From Filobasidium wieringae (taxonomy: Eukaryota; Basidiomycota; Tremellomycetes; Filobasidiales; Filobasidiaceae): 64,000 bases of DNA. The position numbers and the translations under genes were made by a program. How positions within the stretch are numbered: the first letter of the stretch is position 1; each line of letters starts with the position of its first letter. The DNA lies in the NCBI GenBank assembly GCA_001600055.1, contig BCIV01000006.1, positions 558,001 through 622,000 of the forward strand, in the 5' to 3' direction. Positions 1-11,167 of the stretch are shown here, piece after piece. The notes below the pieces were generated by a model. The model was not told the DNA's origin and ran no database searches. It worked only from the letters and a program-made list of their open reading frames with translations.

Positions 1-1346
1 CGTACTTGGCGGCGATGAAAAGACAGGTGAGGCCGACTAGCTGGAGTTTGGCGAGTGAAACCACACGGGCGGAGAGGAATCGATCGACTAGGTTGACAGC
101 CAGGAAAAGGGTTTCGGGGAGGAGACGGAACTTGTGGTGTACCTCGATCAACCAATCAGTCAATAAACTTCTCATTTCCCATTTCAAGTTGGGTTGCGCA
201 TCCATGTAGTCCGAGTTGGGCAAGTTGGTGATCTATGAGAAATGATTAGCGTCGCGTAACATTGTGGCGTCAATAGATAGGCTTGACTTGCCTCGAGCTC
301 CTTCATATAGTTGAAAATGTCTTGAACGTATTCGACCACCATCGTTGGGTCATCTGCGTCGTCTGCGTCGATATCCTGGATAAGATCCCTAAACCTTCCC
401 GAAGCGCTCACTACCTCCTCCTCCACCTCGTACAGCTGCTCGTCCTCCAGTGCGTCGACGTTCTCCACAGGAAGTGCTTCCTCCCTCTTGGCAATCTCAA
501 CAGGCGCCTCATCGATCTCGTTGTGTACTGGACTAGATGTTCGTACCCGCTTGGAAGAAGGCTCGACGTCTTTGATCTCGTTCTTGACTGGCTTCTCTTT
601 GGCTTCAACAGGGGGTATGTTGCTAGCGGTAAGAGTACGCTTGATACCCGCTCGAGCACGCTCTACCGTAGCTGATGTAGCTTTCGCAGGCGCTACGTCC
701 CGCTTAATCTCTTCTTTGACATTTTTAGCAGATACGCGAGACCGAGGTTGAGGTCTAGGTCGGACCTGGACGGGCTTGCTCGGTCCTGCGACAGTCTCCT
801 CGGGAATAGCGTTGTCCGCAGCGGCCAGGCTAGTCCTTGTAGCTCGGCGAGCGATAATGGGACGTCCCGTGACAGTCGATGTAGCTTGAGCTTTAACGGG
901 AGCAGTAGCGATCTTTCCCTTGAGAGAGGCCTTTTCACCAATGTTAGATCCATCTTTGTTCGTCAACTCCCCCAAAGCTGCCCTACTCCTGACTTCCGTA
1001 GTTCTGCTTGCGGCGGCAGTCGGTTTGGCATCAGCTTCGACATTCTTAGCAACGGCCCGTCTCCCAAGAACGGAAGACGAGACGGTCCTGGTAGTAGCGG
1101 GTTTGACCGGTGCAGCGCTCAATGCTCCCTTGGCAGGGAGTGTTCCGGTACGTGATCGAGTGGTAGGTGCGTTTTCATCCGTGACGGTAGTGCGAGTGGG
1201 GATTCTGGTACGACGAGTCTATAAGGGTAGAGTGGTTGCAGGAATCAAAGGTAGAATGTCGAGTAACACGATCGATAAAAATCAGTCTCGCGATCGCGTT
1301 AAGCAAGCCACCTCGGATGAGGTCATCTTGTACGTACAGCAGCCAT
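1..1346 (-). CDS. G2/mitotic B-type cyclin (5' part; continues beyond the left edge)
   Basis: B-type cyclins activate Cdk1 for mitotic entry and are destroyed through the APC/C. Reading leftward, I join a 9-nt first exon (1338-1346, Met-Ala-Ala, donor GTACGT), exon 2 (292-1218) and exon 3 (1-232, open at the edge). The basic, disordered N-terminus carries a textbook destruction box, RAALGELTN, at about residues 82-90. The start of the cyclin box follows: a YMDAQPNLKWEMR-like stretch, then LIDWLIEVHHKFRLLPETL, typical of cyclin N domains. The second intron (233-291, 59 nt) begins with GC (GCAAGT) and ends CTCATAG with a CTAAT branch site. Joining there restores the family-like sequence ELE-ITNLPNSDYMD. 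The first exon is inferred from phase and splice sites only. The C-terminal cyclin fold lies outside the window, so A/B subtype is judged from the D-box and MRxxLIDWLIEVH signature. Confidence 0.88.
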
Positions 1347-2366
1347 GATTTAAGCTGGTCCTCCTTAAAATGCCGGTCTGGGTAGAGATAGGTTGATGAG
1401 GGGATGAGACCAGACACTGTGAATGAGAAAAGACATGAGATGATGCTCGTGATGATATTGGTAGATTCAATGTTAAGCGGTTAGACTCACAATTGTCGCT
1501 CAGAGATCAGCACTTTTGTTCCGTGATCAAGATTCAGACCGCGTTGTGTGGACAGTGAAGGAGACGTCTTTGAGATTACTTGAAGGACATAGCAGGTAGA
1601 TTAGAGGTCGATGATGAATGCTATACGTTGTGAAGTGATGGAGGAGATGAGATTGGGACGAGGATGAGGATGACAGGCTGAGGGGTCAAAGGTCAAGCGA
1701 GAAGCGATCAATCTCTGGCTGTTCTCTCAGTCCAGCCAAATTCAAATCGCGCTCAAATGAAGAGAGACGCGGTCGCGACGTAAATACATATGCGTTATCA
1801 TGAGCGCGAATCGGGGTTTCGGTAATTTGGGTTGAAATCGATTCGACTGTGGGGGTTCTGACCATTGGCACCTCCTTTGGTGAAGGAAGATGAAATGTGG
1901 GTGCCCATTCATGTCAACCTGCTGACATATGGAAGTTGCAGGCCGACCAAGAGTAGTGAAACGTGTATAAGCATATCAGTCACGTGACTGCAGTCGGGAA
2001 GTGGCGAAATCGCAATTCATCACTTGGCGTGATCCTTTGCTGCCCTGTGGATCACGAACCGATACATAGTGCTGACATTGTGGTATACACAGGGTTTGTG
2101 AATGTTAGATTGTGTAGATTGGACATTGGAAGATCAAGTAAGGTGAGAATTGTGCCTTATTGATCTTTTTATGCATTCTCGGCAGCAACCGTCTTTGAAG
2201 CAACTCCTAAGATTGACTGACTGCGAAAGAATATCATGACATAGCCGAAGATTTCATAAACACAACATGATAGATAACAGTAAAGCGAAAATGATCCAAA
2301 AAGTCCGGACGCGTGACGAACACGGCTCAAGCGGTCTGAGAACAAGCAAATTTAGTGATTTTTTCG
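1347..2366. other. Intergenic region upstream of the cyclin and downstream of NOP15
   Basis: About 1 kb without a supported gene. It should hold the cyclin promoter on the minus strand and the 3' end of the NOP15-type gene. A perfect 14-bp palindrome CAGTCACGTGACTG lies at 1977-1990, centred on the E-box CACGTG. Small open frames here have no recognisable product. Confidence 0.6.
1977..1990. promoter_or_regulatory. Palindromic E-box (CACGTG)
   Basis: A perfect 14-bp inverted repeat with core CACGTG sits about 630 bp upstream of the cyclin start. CACGTG is the general binding core of bHLH factors (Cbf1/USF type). Binding here is inference. Confidence 0.4.
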
Positions 2367-4008
2367 TTAAACGGCTAGTCGGGGTGAGGTGCTCACGAAA
2401 CCGGTGTATTCGTAGTCGATCCCAGCCGCCTTCAGCTTGTCCTTCCTCTCCTTTTCTCGGGCTGCCAATTTGCCTCTGGCCTTAGCAGCCTCCTTATCCG
2501 TTCGTTCCTATTTGGGTCGAAACTCCGGTTAGCGCTTGCCATAAAATTGCATGCAATAGCGTGCGTGACATACCTTCCCGTACTGCGATCTCTCCAATCG
2601 TGCAGATGGAACTCTTCGCCATTTCCTGTTGGCTCCGATCCAGAGGTCAGGGTGTATTTTCTCAGTTGGTATGACCTGAAGCGAGATAGCATGGAAATTT
2701 CATCAGTATCGCCGCGAGCATCCCATATGACGGTCGAACAACTTACGGAACATTGCAGTATGTGACCCATCAACAGGTAGTTGTTCATGGTCTCAGCAGT
2801 GATCTCTGCAACCTCCTTGCTTGGCATCTCGATGTAGGCAAAGTGTTTAGAAGCACCGGTCTATTCACGGCGGAGATATCAGAACACGAAACGAGCTTAG
2901 AACAGTATCATGCTTCGCCTACTTTCTTGTTCCTGGCCAACCTCAGTCGGCTGACATCTCCAAACTGCTCGAAGTAGGCCTTCATCTCGTCCTCGTAGAA
3001 ACCGTGAGGTATTCTGCCCAGGTATAGCACACCCTTCTCCTTTCCCTATGTGTCCCTGTCGGATTAGCTCAGAATCAGAAAGATATAGGAGAAGCGGCTT
3101 ACAGCTCTTCGCTTAGCCTTCGCCAGCTTTTGTTCGATCTCCTTGTCATCCTTGACGACATTTGGCAGCGACTTGGCCTCGATCTTCTTGGCTCCCTTTG
3201 CCGCACCTTCCATGTCGACATCAGAGTCCTCCTCGTCAGACGAATCCTCTCCATCAGAGGAAGAGAACCCGTGGATGAAAGCATCGTCTTCGCCCTCGGC
3301 AACATCCTTCATCTCGACATCTTCCTTCTCGGCCTCCTTCTTTCCTGCTTTGCTCTTTGGCTTAGCGGCGGTCTTGCCCCCCTTCATAGCGCTCTTCAAT
3401 CCCTCAGCTGGCTTCTCGGCAGAAGGAGCGACATCCCCAGTGACTGCCTTCTGAACAGCCTTTCCCTTGGCTACCTTTCCTTTGGAAGCAGGAGCAGAAG
3501 TTTCGGCCTTCTTGACATGAGGAAGAGGAACTTCCTCTTGGGTTGCCTCGACAGTTACAGCGGGGTTCTTGACCTGAACCTTGGCTCGTTTGCTAGGCTT
3601 GTCATCTGATCGAAGGGAGGGGACAGCGGTAGGCTTTGCGTTCTTGGTTTTAGCATTCTTTGAGGTGTTCTCGATGGTTTTTGGGTCGTGCTCTGGGTCT
3701 TTGGCATCTGCATCGGAAGTGGATTTACGTTTCCTAGAAACGGGTTTCTCAGCAGTCTTAGCCTCATCCTTCAGAGCTTTGTCGTCCTTTCCGATAGCAG
3801 GCCTTGCTGCAGCCTCCTCTACCTTCTTCTCGACCTCAGTCTGCTTCTTCTGAGTGTCAGCCTTCTTTCCTGCCTTGTTCTTCGCTACTTCTACAGATTT
3901 GCCCATCTCCTTCTCAAGAGTAGGCTTGGTAGCCTTGGTAGCTGGCTTCGCGGCGGTCTTCTTCGCAGCTCCGGCAGTCGCGGTTTTTGTTGATGTAGGT
4001 TTAGCCAT
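2367..4008 (-). CDS. NOP15: Nucleolar RRM protein, NOP15/NIFK family ribosome biogenesis factor
   Basis: This family binds pre-60S particles and is needed for ITS2 processing and 25S rRNA maturation in the nucleolus. Five exons (3103-4008, 2923-3045, 2747-2860, 2574-2675, 2367-2507) give 461 residues. The first about 300 residues are a low-complexity Lys/Ala/Glu-rich tail with an acidic SSDGEDSSDEEDSDVD patch, common in nucleolar proteins. One RRM follows: GVLYLGRIPHGFYEDEM holds RNP2 (VLYLGR), and KHFAYIEM is RNP1. Next come the family hallmarks AETMNNYLLMGHILQC and VIPTEKIHPDLWIGANRK, then a basic tail. The yeast protein is about 220 residues; the difference is the N-terminal extension, as in many basidiomycete orthologues. 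It is transcribed divergently from TIM10. Confidence 0.9.
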
Positions 4009-4348
4009 TTTGTATTTCTATAGGGGTATGATGTGGAAAAGAAGGGGATACACCGGTGGATGAACCGACATAAACATCACGCTTGCTCTCAATCGAAATT
4101 TCGAACGAGCTGTGGGTGCGGAAGCTGATTACGCGAAAGCAGCAAAAGATAGATGTCAGCGCGATCCTGCGACAGCTCGTCTCCTGGAAAAATTCCCCAG
4201 CTATATAAACGAACGCCTAACTGGCTTCCGTCTTGACCCGTAGCGATCCAAATCCCTCTTCCCTTTTACTCAAGTGAGTTTACAACAGCTATCAAAGCCC
4301 GCCCGAAGCACATCAACTTATCGAACCCTTGTCTCTCATCGCTAGATC
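4009..4348. promoter_or_regulatory. Divergent promoter region NOP15 / TIM10
   Basis: 340 bp between two head-to-head start codons. On the plus strand a TATA-like CTATATAAAC sits at 4201-4210, about 140 bp upstream of the TIM10 ATG. The stretch before that ATG is pyrimidine-rich. The assignment as a bidirectional promoter rests on gene orientation. Confidence 0.6.
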
Positions 4349-5099
4349 ATGTCTTTCTTTGGAATCGGAGGAGGTCAATCTCAGGCTCAAGGAGCCGTCA
4401 ACCCAGCTCAGGTACTTATCGGTTCGCATGAACTGGTACGATTATACCATGCTGATATAAAAATGTTGTGTAGATCGAAATGGCTGTAGCCGAACTCGAC
4501 ATGATCACGGACGTTTTCAACCGATTGGTCAACTCGTGCCATACCAAGTGTATCGCTGACAAGTACCACGAAGGAGATTTGAACAAGGGTGAAGGTGTTT
4601 GCATCGATCGATGTACCGCCAAATTCTTCGAGGTAAGCATCGATCTCTTCCTTGCATCTCTTCTTTTCACTTCGAGGTCTTGCTCTCGAGACCGATAACA
4701 AACCCGCTCGCACAACCATCGGATGCTTGGTGCCTTCTCACACCCGTCCGATAGGTCAGGGGCTGTCCTACGGGTCAGCTTCGGAGATTTCTTCTAGTAC
4801 ACCTTTTGTGTCGTGAGGGAATTTCCACTTCTAACGCGAGACGGGAGATCAAATCTGCTTAATACTCAACTGGGCATGTCGTCGTTCGGATATTGCTTCT
4901 ACCGAAAAGGTGACTAATCAGTCGGGAATACATCCAATGCCTATTTGGCTTGCTGTTTTTATTCGTTTCATTCTGGATCGCTCGCATTACTGCTGAAATA
5001 GAACTGACGCCGTGTTCTCTTTCGTTCTTCAAGGTCAACAAGAAGGTCGGAGAGCGAATGCAGACCATGGGAGGAGGCGCTTCGAGCCCAGCATTTTGA
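4349..5099 (+). CDS. TIM10: Mitochondrial small TIM chaperone Tim10
   Basis: Tim10 pairs with Tim9 in a hexameric intermembrane-space chaperone that escorts hydrophobic carrier precursors from TOM to TIM22 (and to SAM). Three exons (4349-4411, 4474-4632, 5034-5099) give 95 residues, the usual size. The twin CX3C motif is visible as CHTKC and CIDRC, 16 residues apart. It is preceded by the typical EMAVAELDMITDVFNRLVNSC helix and followed by KVGERMQ. The start is the only ATG before the conserved helix. Intron 2 is 401 nt, several times longer than its neighbours in this window. Import relies on the Mia40 disulphide relay (family knowledge), so no presequence is expected or seen. Confidence 0.96.
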
Positions 5100-5615
5100 T
5101 GTGGAAGAATTAGAGACAAGAAACCGTAACATGTATGACCCGAACGCTACGCTCGAACGAGGAACATCACTCGTGTTGTATCGATTATAAGCCACATCAC
5201 CTCGCATTTATATCCACGCAGTACCACTTTCACTGTCTCCTGTCAGTCGATTCAAGGCAGAGAGTTTAGTCAATAGACATGCAAGATAACGACCAACCAG
5301 GATCCACCGAGTTCTGTTGACATTTCGTGACGTAAAGGGGTGAAACCGTGAAATCACATATGCATGCGTTCTTGACTGACATATCGCAATCACATCATGT
5401 ACTCAAGGTTGCAATTTCGCAACACTTCCAATCTTTGGCAAGCTGATGCAACGATATTGGCGACCGACATCACAATGTGCTAGAAGATATCGTAGTCCTG
5501 ATAGGTACAGTAAGGCCGACCTCTGATGCGAGGACGACATCTTGATCGGTGAAACACAATCCCTCATAACGTCTACAGCAACACCACAAACAAAACAAGG
5601 CGACTATAACGTACA
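5100..5615. other. Intergenic, TIM10 terminator to dynactin promoter
   Basis: About 500 bp between tandem genes. No gene, RNA or clear repeat was recognised. Confidence 0.6.
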
Positions 5616-8600
5616 ATGTCACACCGGATTGCCGTAGGGGCTAGGGTGACGGTCAGTAATGGGGAAGGGACAGTTCGATGGATGGGTACCAATCCAGAGT
5701 TCGCAGCCGGAGCCTGGGTTGGGGTAGAATTGTGAGCACCCAACCGTTGATTGACCTTGTTGGCTGGACTAAGCTAGAAAGATCATAGGTTTGAGCCAAA
5801 CGGCAAGAACGATGGCTCCGTCAAGGGAAAATCTTACTTCAATTGTCAGCCCTTATATGGGGTAATGGTCCGACCCGGGTCTATCAAGCTGGCCGATGAA
5901 GGAGGAGCAAGCACATCCCAAACAGGAGTGAGAGCATGCTCATCATCGTAACAAGTTCATCTTAGGGCTGATCAGATCGTTTCCAGTCGAGACCGCAGTC
6001 TTCAGCTTCACAACGGTTGGAAAGGCTTTCAGCAGGGTCATCCTCTCCTGCTCGAAGGACTTCTGTTACGCAAAACTTCTCTCCATCTCGACCATCCCCT
6101 GCTCGAGCTGCTTCATCCAACCCTCTACAACAAAGGCTCAATCGAGCAGCTGGGATGCCTTCATCTTCCATTTCTTCAAGGAATCTGGCTGGTTTGGCTT
6201 CTTCTGGTACCCCGGATAGAAGAGGACACGCAGGCCCTCATGCGGCCGTTTCTGGACTGGTGGAAAGAAGCAGGTCTCAGCCGTCACCCACACCATCCCC
6301 TTCTTCCACGCCAACGCCCGCTCCCAGACCACCGATAACAGGCCGCGTGGTACGTCCATCTTCTTCCTTGAGTCAGACGACTACTTCAGGACTACCCGTA
6401 CCCGAGGCGATCTCGACAGGCACGCGGCCGTCAAGCAGAGCTAGCTCTGTTGCTTCTTCGCGGACAAGGGTTAGTAGACCATCCTCTGTGGCATCGGATA
6501 TCGATCCAGCATCGAGAGCAGAGTCTAGGCAGTCAAATTTTGATCATCGCACGGAAGGAAGAACTTCTGTGGCTTCGGTCCGAGAAATAGAGGATGAGGT
6601 CGAGGAACTTCAAGCGACACCAAAAGCTTCTCTAGAACCTAGGAAGTTTGGAAGAGGGTTGGCCCAAGGGTTGGCGGCCAGAGCGAACCAAAAACTGACA
6701 GCGCAAGAATCACAGTCTGGAGGGGATAGTGTCAACCCTGCAGAAATCTTCCGGGCAGCGAGGGACCAAAGAGCGGGAAGCACGGTACCAGCAGTTACCG
6801 AACAAATGGCTCATTCGGGATCTAGCAACGCTTTGGCCGAGCAAGCTGCTGCTCGTGTCCATTCGCGCGAGACGGAAGACTTGAGGATCAAGGTCAGAGT
6901 ACTTGAGACCAGAAGAGCTGAGGATGCTGAGCGTATCAAGAATCTGGAGGTCAAGGCTTTACAGGCAGACGGGTTTGCTGTGATCAGGGAAAAATTCATA
7001 GGTAACTCTTCCTTCATTCTGCTTGTGCGCGAAATCTATCCTTACTTTCCGTGTCGATATAGCTAAGATCAATGACCTAAAAGAAAAGCTTCGTCAAAAC
7101 AAACAGACGGAAGAACAGTACAAAACCGAACTTGCCCGGTATACCGAATTTGATCACCAGCTTGAAGTGTTGGCACTTGATAAGGAGGTAGCTGAAATGC
7201 AGGCCGAAACTCTAACGGCTCAAGTCGCGCAGCAGCAAGAAACTTTAGAGGCCATGAAGGTCGAGATACAGGTACTGCAAGACGAAAATGGTGTGTGTCG
7301 AGATTCTCGCGAAATTAACGAGGATTTGACTTCTCACAACTTGCACAGCGAAATATGAGGCTCCCGCTGAGATTGGGAAGGAGCGTTCCTCTGCAGCATT
7401 CATCAATCTAGAAAAACAGATGGAAAGGGTCTCGGCAGCTTTGTTACGGTACGTCCGCAACATTCGGGTAAGTTCCCGTTGGCTGACATCGTTCAATCAC
7501 TACAGCTCGCAAGAAAACTCGGACGAGCTGGACAAAGCTCAGAAGAGAAGGATCGCAGAGCTTGAGAAGGATCTTTCAGGGAGTGACGAACTCCACAGTA
7601 AGTATTCCCGATTGTCTGTATGCATCGAGCTCAACTAAATCCCTTCCACTTCTGTCATACAGATGACGTCGAGGTTCTCAATGAACAGCTACAAGCTGCC
7701 GAACTCCAGATCGAAGATTTGAAGCAACAGCTTGATGGAGCCATGGGGGCCGAAGATATGTTGGAGCAACTGACTGAGAGGACACTGACTATGGGCGAAG
7801 TGTGTGGAAATTCAATTACTTCGCAGTCCCTCATGTTCATACACTGACCCCTGTCACGTTCTCTTGTCTTCAGAGAATTGAAGAGATGAGGATACATATT
7901 GAAGATCTGGAAGCCATCAAAGAGATGAATGAAGAAATTGAAGAGGGTCACGTTGAAGCCGAGAAAGAGTTGCAAGAGACTATTGGTGAGCCTCTTAGTG
8001 GCTTTGCAGCGTTCTTGCACGTATCTGACACGCCTCTGGTAGATGTTCTGAATCTTGATCTTCAAGAACAGCATCTGCAAAGGGAGGAGCTTGAAGCTTT
8101 GATTTCTGACAGAGAAGGAACGATCTTGCAGTTCAGAGATCTAGTACAGGGGCTACAAAGGTGAGTAGCTTAGCTACCATGTTCAATCCGGAAGGCTCAC
8201 GAAGCGTTCACAGCGAACTCGATGCACTTCGAGCTAAACATCACGTGCAAGAGGCTGAAACAGCCAACCTGTCCTCGCAATCGCAAGCGATGCTCAACAT
8301 GAATCTCAAACTGCAGAGTTCCGCCGTGAAAACACAGGCTCGAGCGTTAGATCTGGATTTGATCAAGGTAGAGGCTAATGTTCACAAAGAACATGCTGAT
8401 ATCGTACAGGTAAGTTTCAAGTTGGTACGATGTTCTATATCAGTTCTCATGCAGTATCGTTTCGCTTTAGGCATATCTGCCAAGCACATACTTTGACGTG
8501 GACTTTGAGGCTACGAATGCGGTCTTGCTGCTTGAACGCCTCTCGGGCAAGGCAGATGTCTTAGTGTCTACTTTCTGTCAAATGCACAACCTGCCTGATG

Positions 8601-10773
8601 CCCTCGTTGACGTCAACAACGATCGTCTGCCTGGGATATGCGAAGTCCGAGGACTGATCACAGTCTTTGCTATTGTGGTTCTTCGTTTGGCTCGTCATTT
8701 GACACGAGGACCTCCGCAAGAGTTCCTTGCTATGTCCAGGCTGCACAGTGAACTGAACCATATAGAGGAAAAGCTGGATCAATGGTTTGACCTGATAAGA
8801 CGAGACGAGTTCAGCGAGCGGGATTGTTCACTTGAATTGGCTGGGTAAGCCGTTGATCGCTTCCAAGCTCAACGCTAGCTAATGTAGATCGATGAATTCC
8901 AGTTACGTGACGGAGTTGGAAAATGCCCTGGGATCGATCACAACCGGCGTGGAGCTAGATCTAGCCGAAAAGCAGCTTGGTCACGCTTTGGCTTTCGATT
9001 ATGAACTGGACAACTTTGCTGCGTCTGTCGGGCTTGCTCGATATGGTATTCTGGAGCTTATCAAAGACCCAGGTGAGTCTTGCACTCTGTCTGCCGCTCC
9101 TGACTCATCTGGCTGAATCATTGCGTAAGATGTTATTGTCGAGGATCGCATACAGGATTTAGAACAGCAAATATTTGAGCCTGTCCAGCGTATTCTTAAT
9201 CAAGTCCGTTCAGTCAAGCTCAACTCCATGTAAGTTGTTTTGGTTTAAGAAACTTGGTCGAAAATTTGACTTTCTGAATTCTTTACTCACAGGAAACTGG
9301 TCGAATGCATGCGTTCGCTTGTGAACCAGTCCTTGTCATTAGCTCACGACCTTCAAACTCCTTTGAGGATGATCTCTGAATCGGTATCGCGAGCTACCGA
9401 CGTTGCGGTACAGGTACGAGAAGCGTCCGATTTGTCAGCGCCTGGACGTCTTACTGACCTTGGTTTTCGTTGACAGCTCGCTCAAAAGATTGGTGGACAC
9501 CTTGACGATCTCCGCGGAACTCAAGAGTCCCTGCGACTTTCAGTGATTCTGCAATTCTTGCAGGAAGTGACCGAATCTGTCAACCCTCAAGGAGACATTC
9601 AGCCTTGGGATATCATTGGAATGTTTGTTACGCGACTAGGTACCGATCTAAACAACCTGTTACCTCAGGTGCAGACTGCGATAGAGGATGGGCAGACTTT
9701 GCATAGTCAGTAGAGACGGTGTGCCTTGATGAGCTCTGGAGTTGATTTGCGGTCCCTAAAACAGCCGCCCTAATCGCTCCATGGACGATGAGAGCTGAGC
9801 TCTTACGAAGCAAGGCGAGCAGTAACGCGGAAGCCGAGTCTGAACTCGTGCTAAGGAATGAGCAAATCACTTCCTTAACGCGTGAAATCAAATTACGGGT
9901 AAGCATCAAGATCTTCGATATTGATTGGACCAAGACTGATGACCTGTATTCAGGATCAAACTCTGGAAGAAACGAGTGCGAAGGTCGAGATCATGAATAG
10001 AAGATTGGAGACTAGCAAACAAAACGTATGTGTATTGCAAGTCAAACGAACGGAGAGAAGCCAGATTGATCGTTCTCTGTGAGAACAGGTGGATACGATA
10101 GCTACACTAGAAACGGAACTGCACAACAAGAAGCAGCAGGAAAAGCTGGTGTTTGATCAACTCGAAAAGCTTAGGGTAGAGCTGGCCAACTTGACCGCGG
10201 AGAATGCTCGTCTGCACCAGACTGGACTGACGTCCTCATCGCGTGGTCCAGCCAATCAAGCGCCACAAAGGGCCACGGGATCGGTTGATGTCGATTCGAG
10301 TCAGCCATCGATAGAGGTAAGCGTATTTTTTCAGGCATTTCATGCATGGGTTATTGACTCAAATTGATTAGGTCGCCCGCTTGAAGACTGCCATACGGAT
10401 GATCAGAAGGGAGAACGCTTACCTGAAAGCTGAGGGCCTATTGGGAGACTTCCGTTCCCTGCCCGCATTGGTCTCGGTACCCACCGATCTTCCCCCACTG
10501 GAACCTTCTGGGCCATACGGATCGTCTTCCTCTGATACCGACGATGGGCCTCTCACCCCCTCGGCTGCACGTAACAGCCACGGCATGGAAGGAAAGAAGC
10601 AGCTATGGCGAGAACTGGCGTATATGCAGGCAACTGCTAGTATCGTCGATCTCAGTAAATGCAGCTCTAGAAAGGGCTGGCAGCCACGTAAGAATCTCCC
10701 GGAGACTCAATTTTATGAGAGGGAAAGAGATCGGGCTCGACTCGTGAGGAAGATTGGAGCTTTTCTTGAATAG
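5616..10773 (+). CDS. Dynactin large subunit p150Glued (CAP-Gly, coiled coil)
   Basis: p150Glued links cytoplasmic dynein to microtubules and cargo and supports nuclear migration and spindle positioning. Nineteen exons (5616-5731, 5789-5927, about 5987-7001, 7063-7290, 7349-7448, 7506-7597, 7663-7799, 7874-7985, 8067-8160, 8214-8409, 8471-8844, about 8903-9072, 9130-9229, 9293-9413, 9477-9705, 9765-9898, 9954-10025, 10089-10316, 10372-10773) sum to 1,352 codons plus stop. Residues 1-80 are a CAP-Gly domain (GTVRW, WVGVEL, then [15 protein letters not shown] and the GVMVRPGSI end). A Ser/Pro/Arg-rich basic linker follows (to about residue 250), then long coiled coils with the dynactin-family LEQLTERTL block. 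The globular dynactin domain is read from the [20 protein letters not shown] region. A C-terminal coiled coil ends the protein. The starts of exons 3 and 12 have alternative acceptors nearby. Confidence 0.93.
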
Positions 10774-11167
10774 ACGAATGACTCTTGGATGGCTAGTCTG
10801 GTGAACTTGACGACTGTCTGCATATGGCTTAATGACACTTATGATGATGACGATTTGGTGTGTGTCCTGTCGGGTCTGAACATTATGCCACAGTGATTTG
10901 GTATGCGTTTCATCGAGGGGAATGCATGGAAGAGCCGGTCTATTTCCTGATACACCCGGATGACGCGGATGTAAATGACGTAAGCTTACCATCCGCTCGG
11001 GTAAGCTCGAGCACCGTGATCCTCCGAATTGCAATCGTCCACTCGCTCATCGTTCAAACGACATCTTCCTTCACTTTCACTTACTTGCTAAGCCTTGTTA
11101 CCCCTATTCATACTCACTTGATATCTACTCTGGCCTCTATTCGCACAACCACAGCCACATCACAATC
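10774..11167. other. Intergenic, dynactin 3' end and pyruvate decarboxylase promoter
   Basis: About 390 bp. The last 130 bp before the ATG are C/T-rich with repeated ACTCACTTG/TTCACTTTCACTTAC-like runs, as in strong fungal promoters. No other feature was seen. Confidence 0.5.

Noticed and set aside
3130..3609. 159-residue plus-strand frame over the NOP15 tail
   Set aside because: Antisense shadow of a Lys/Ala/Glu-rich coding region. The NOP15 exon chain and RRM are convincing.
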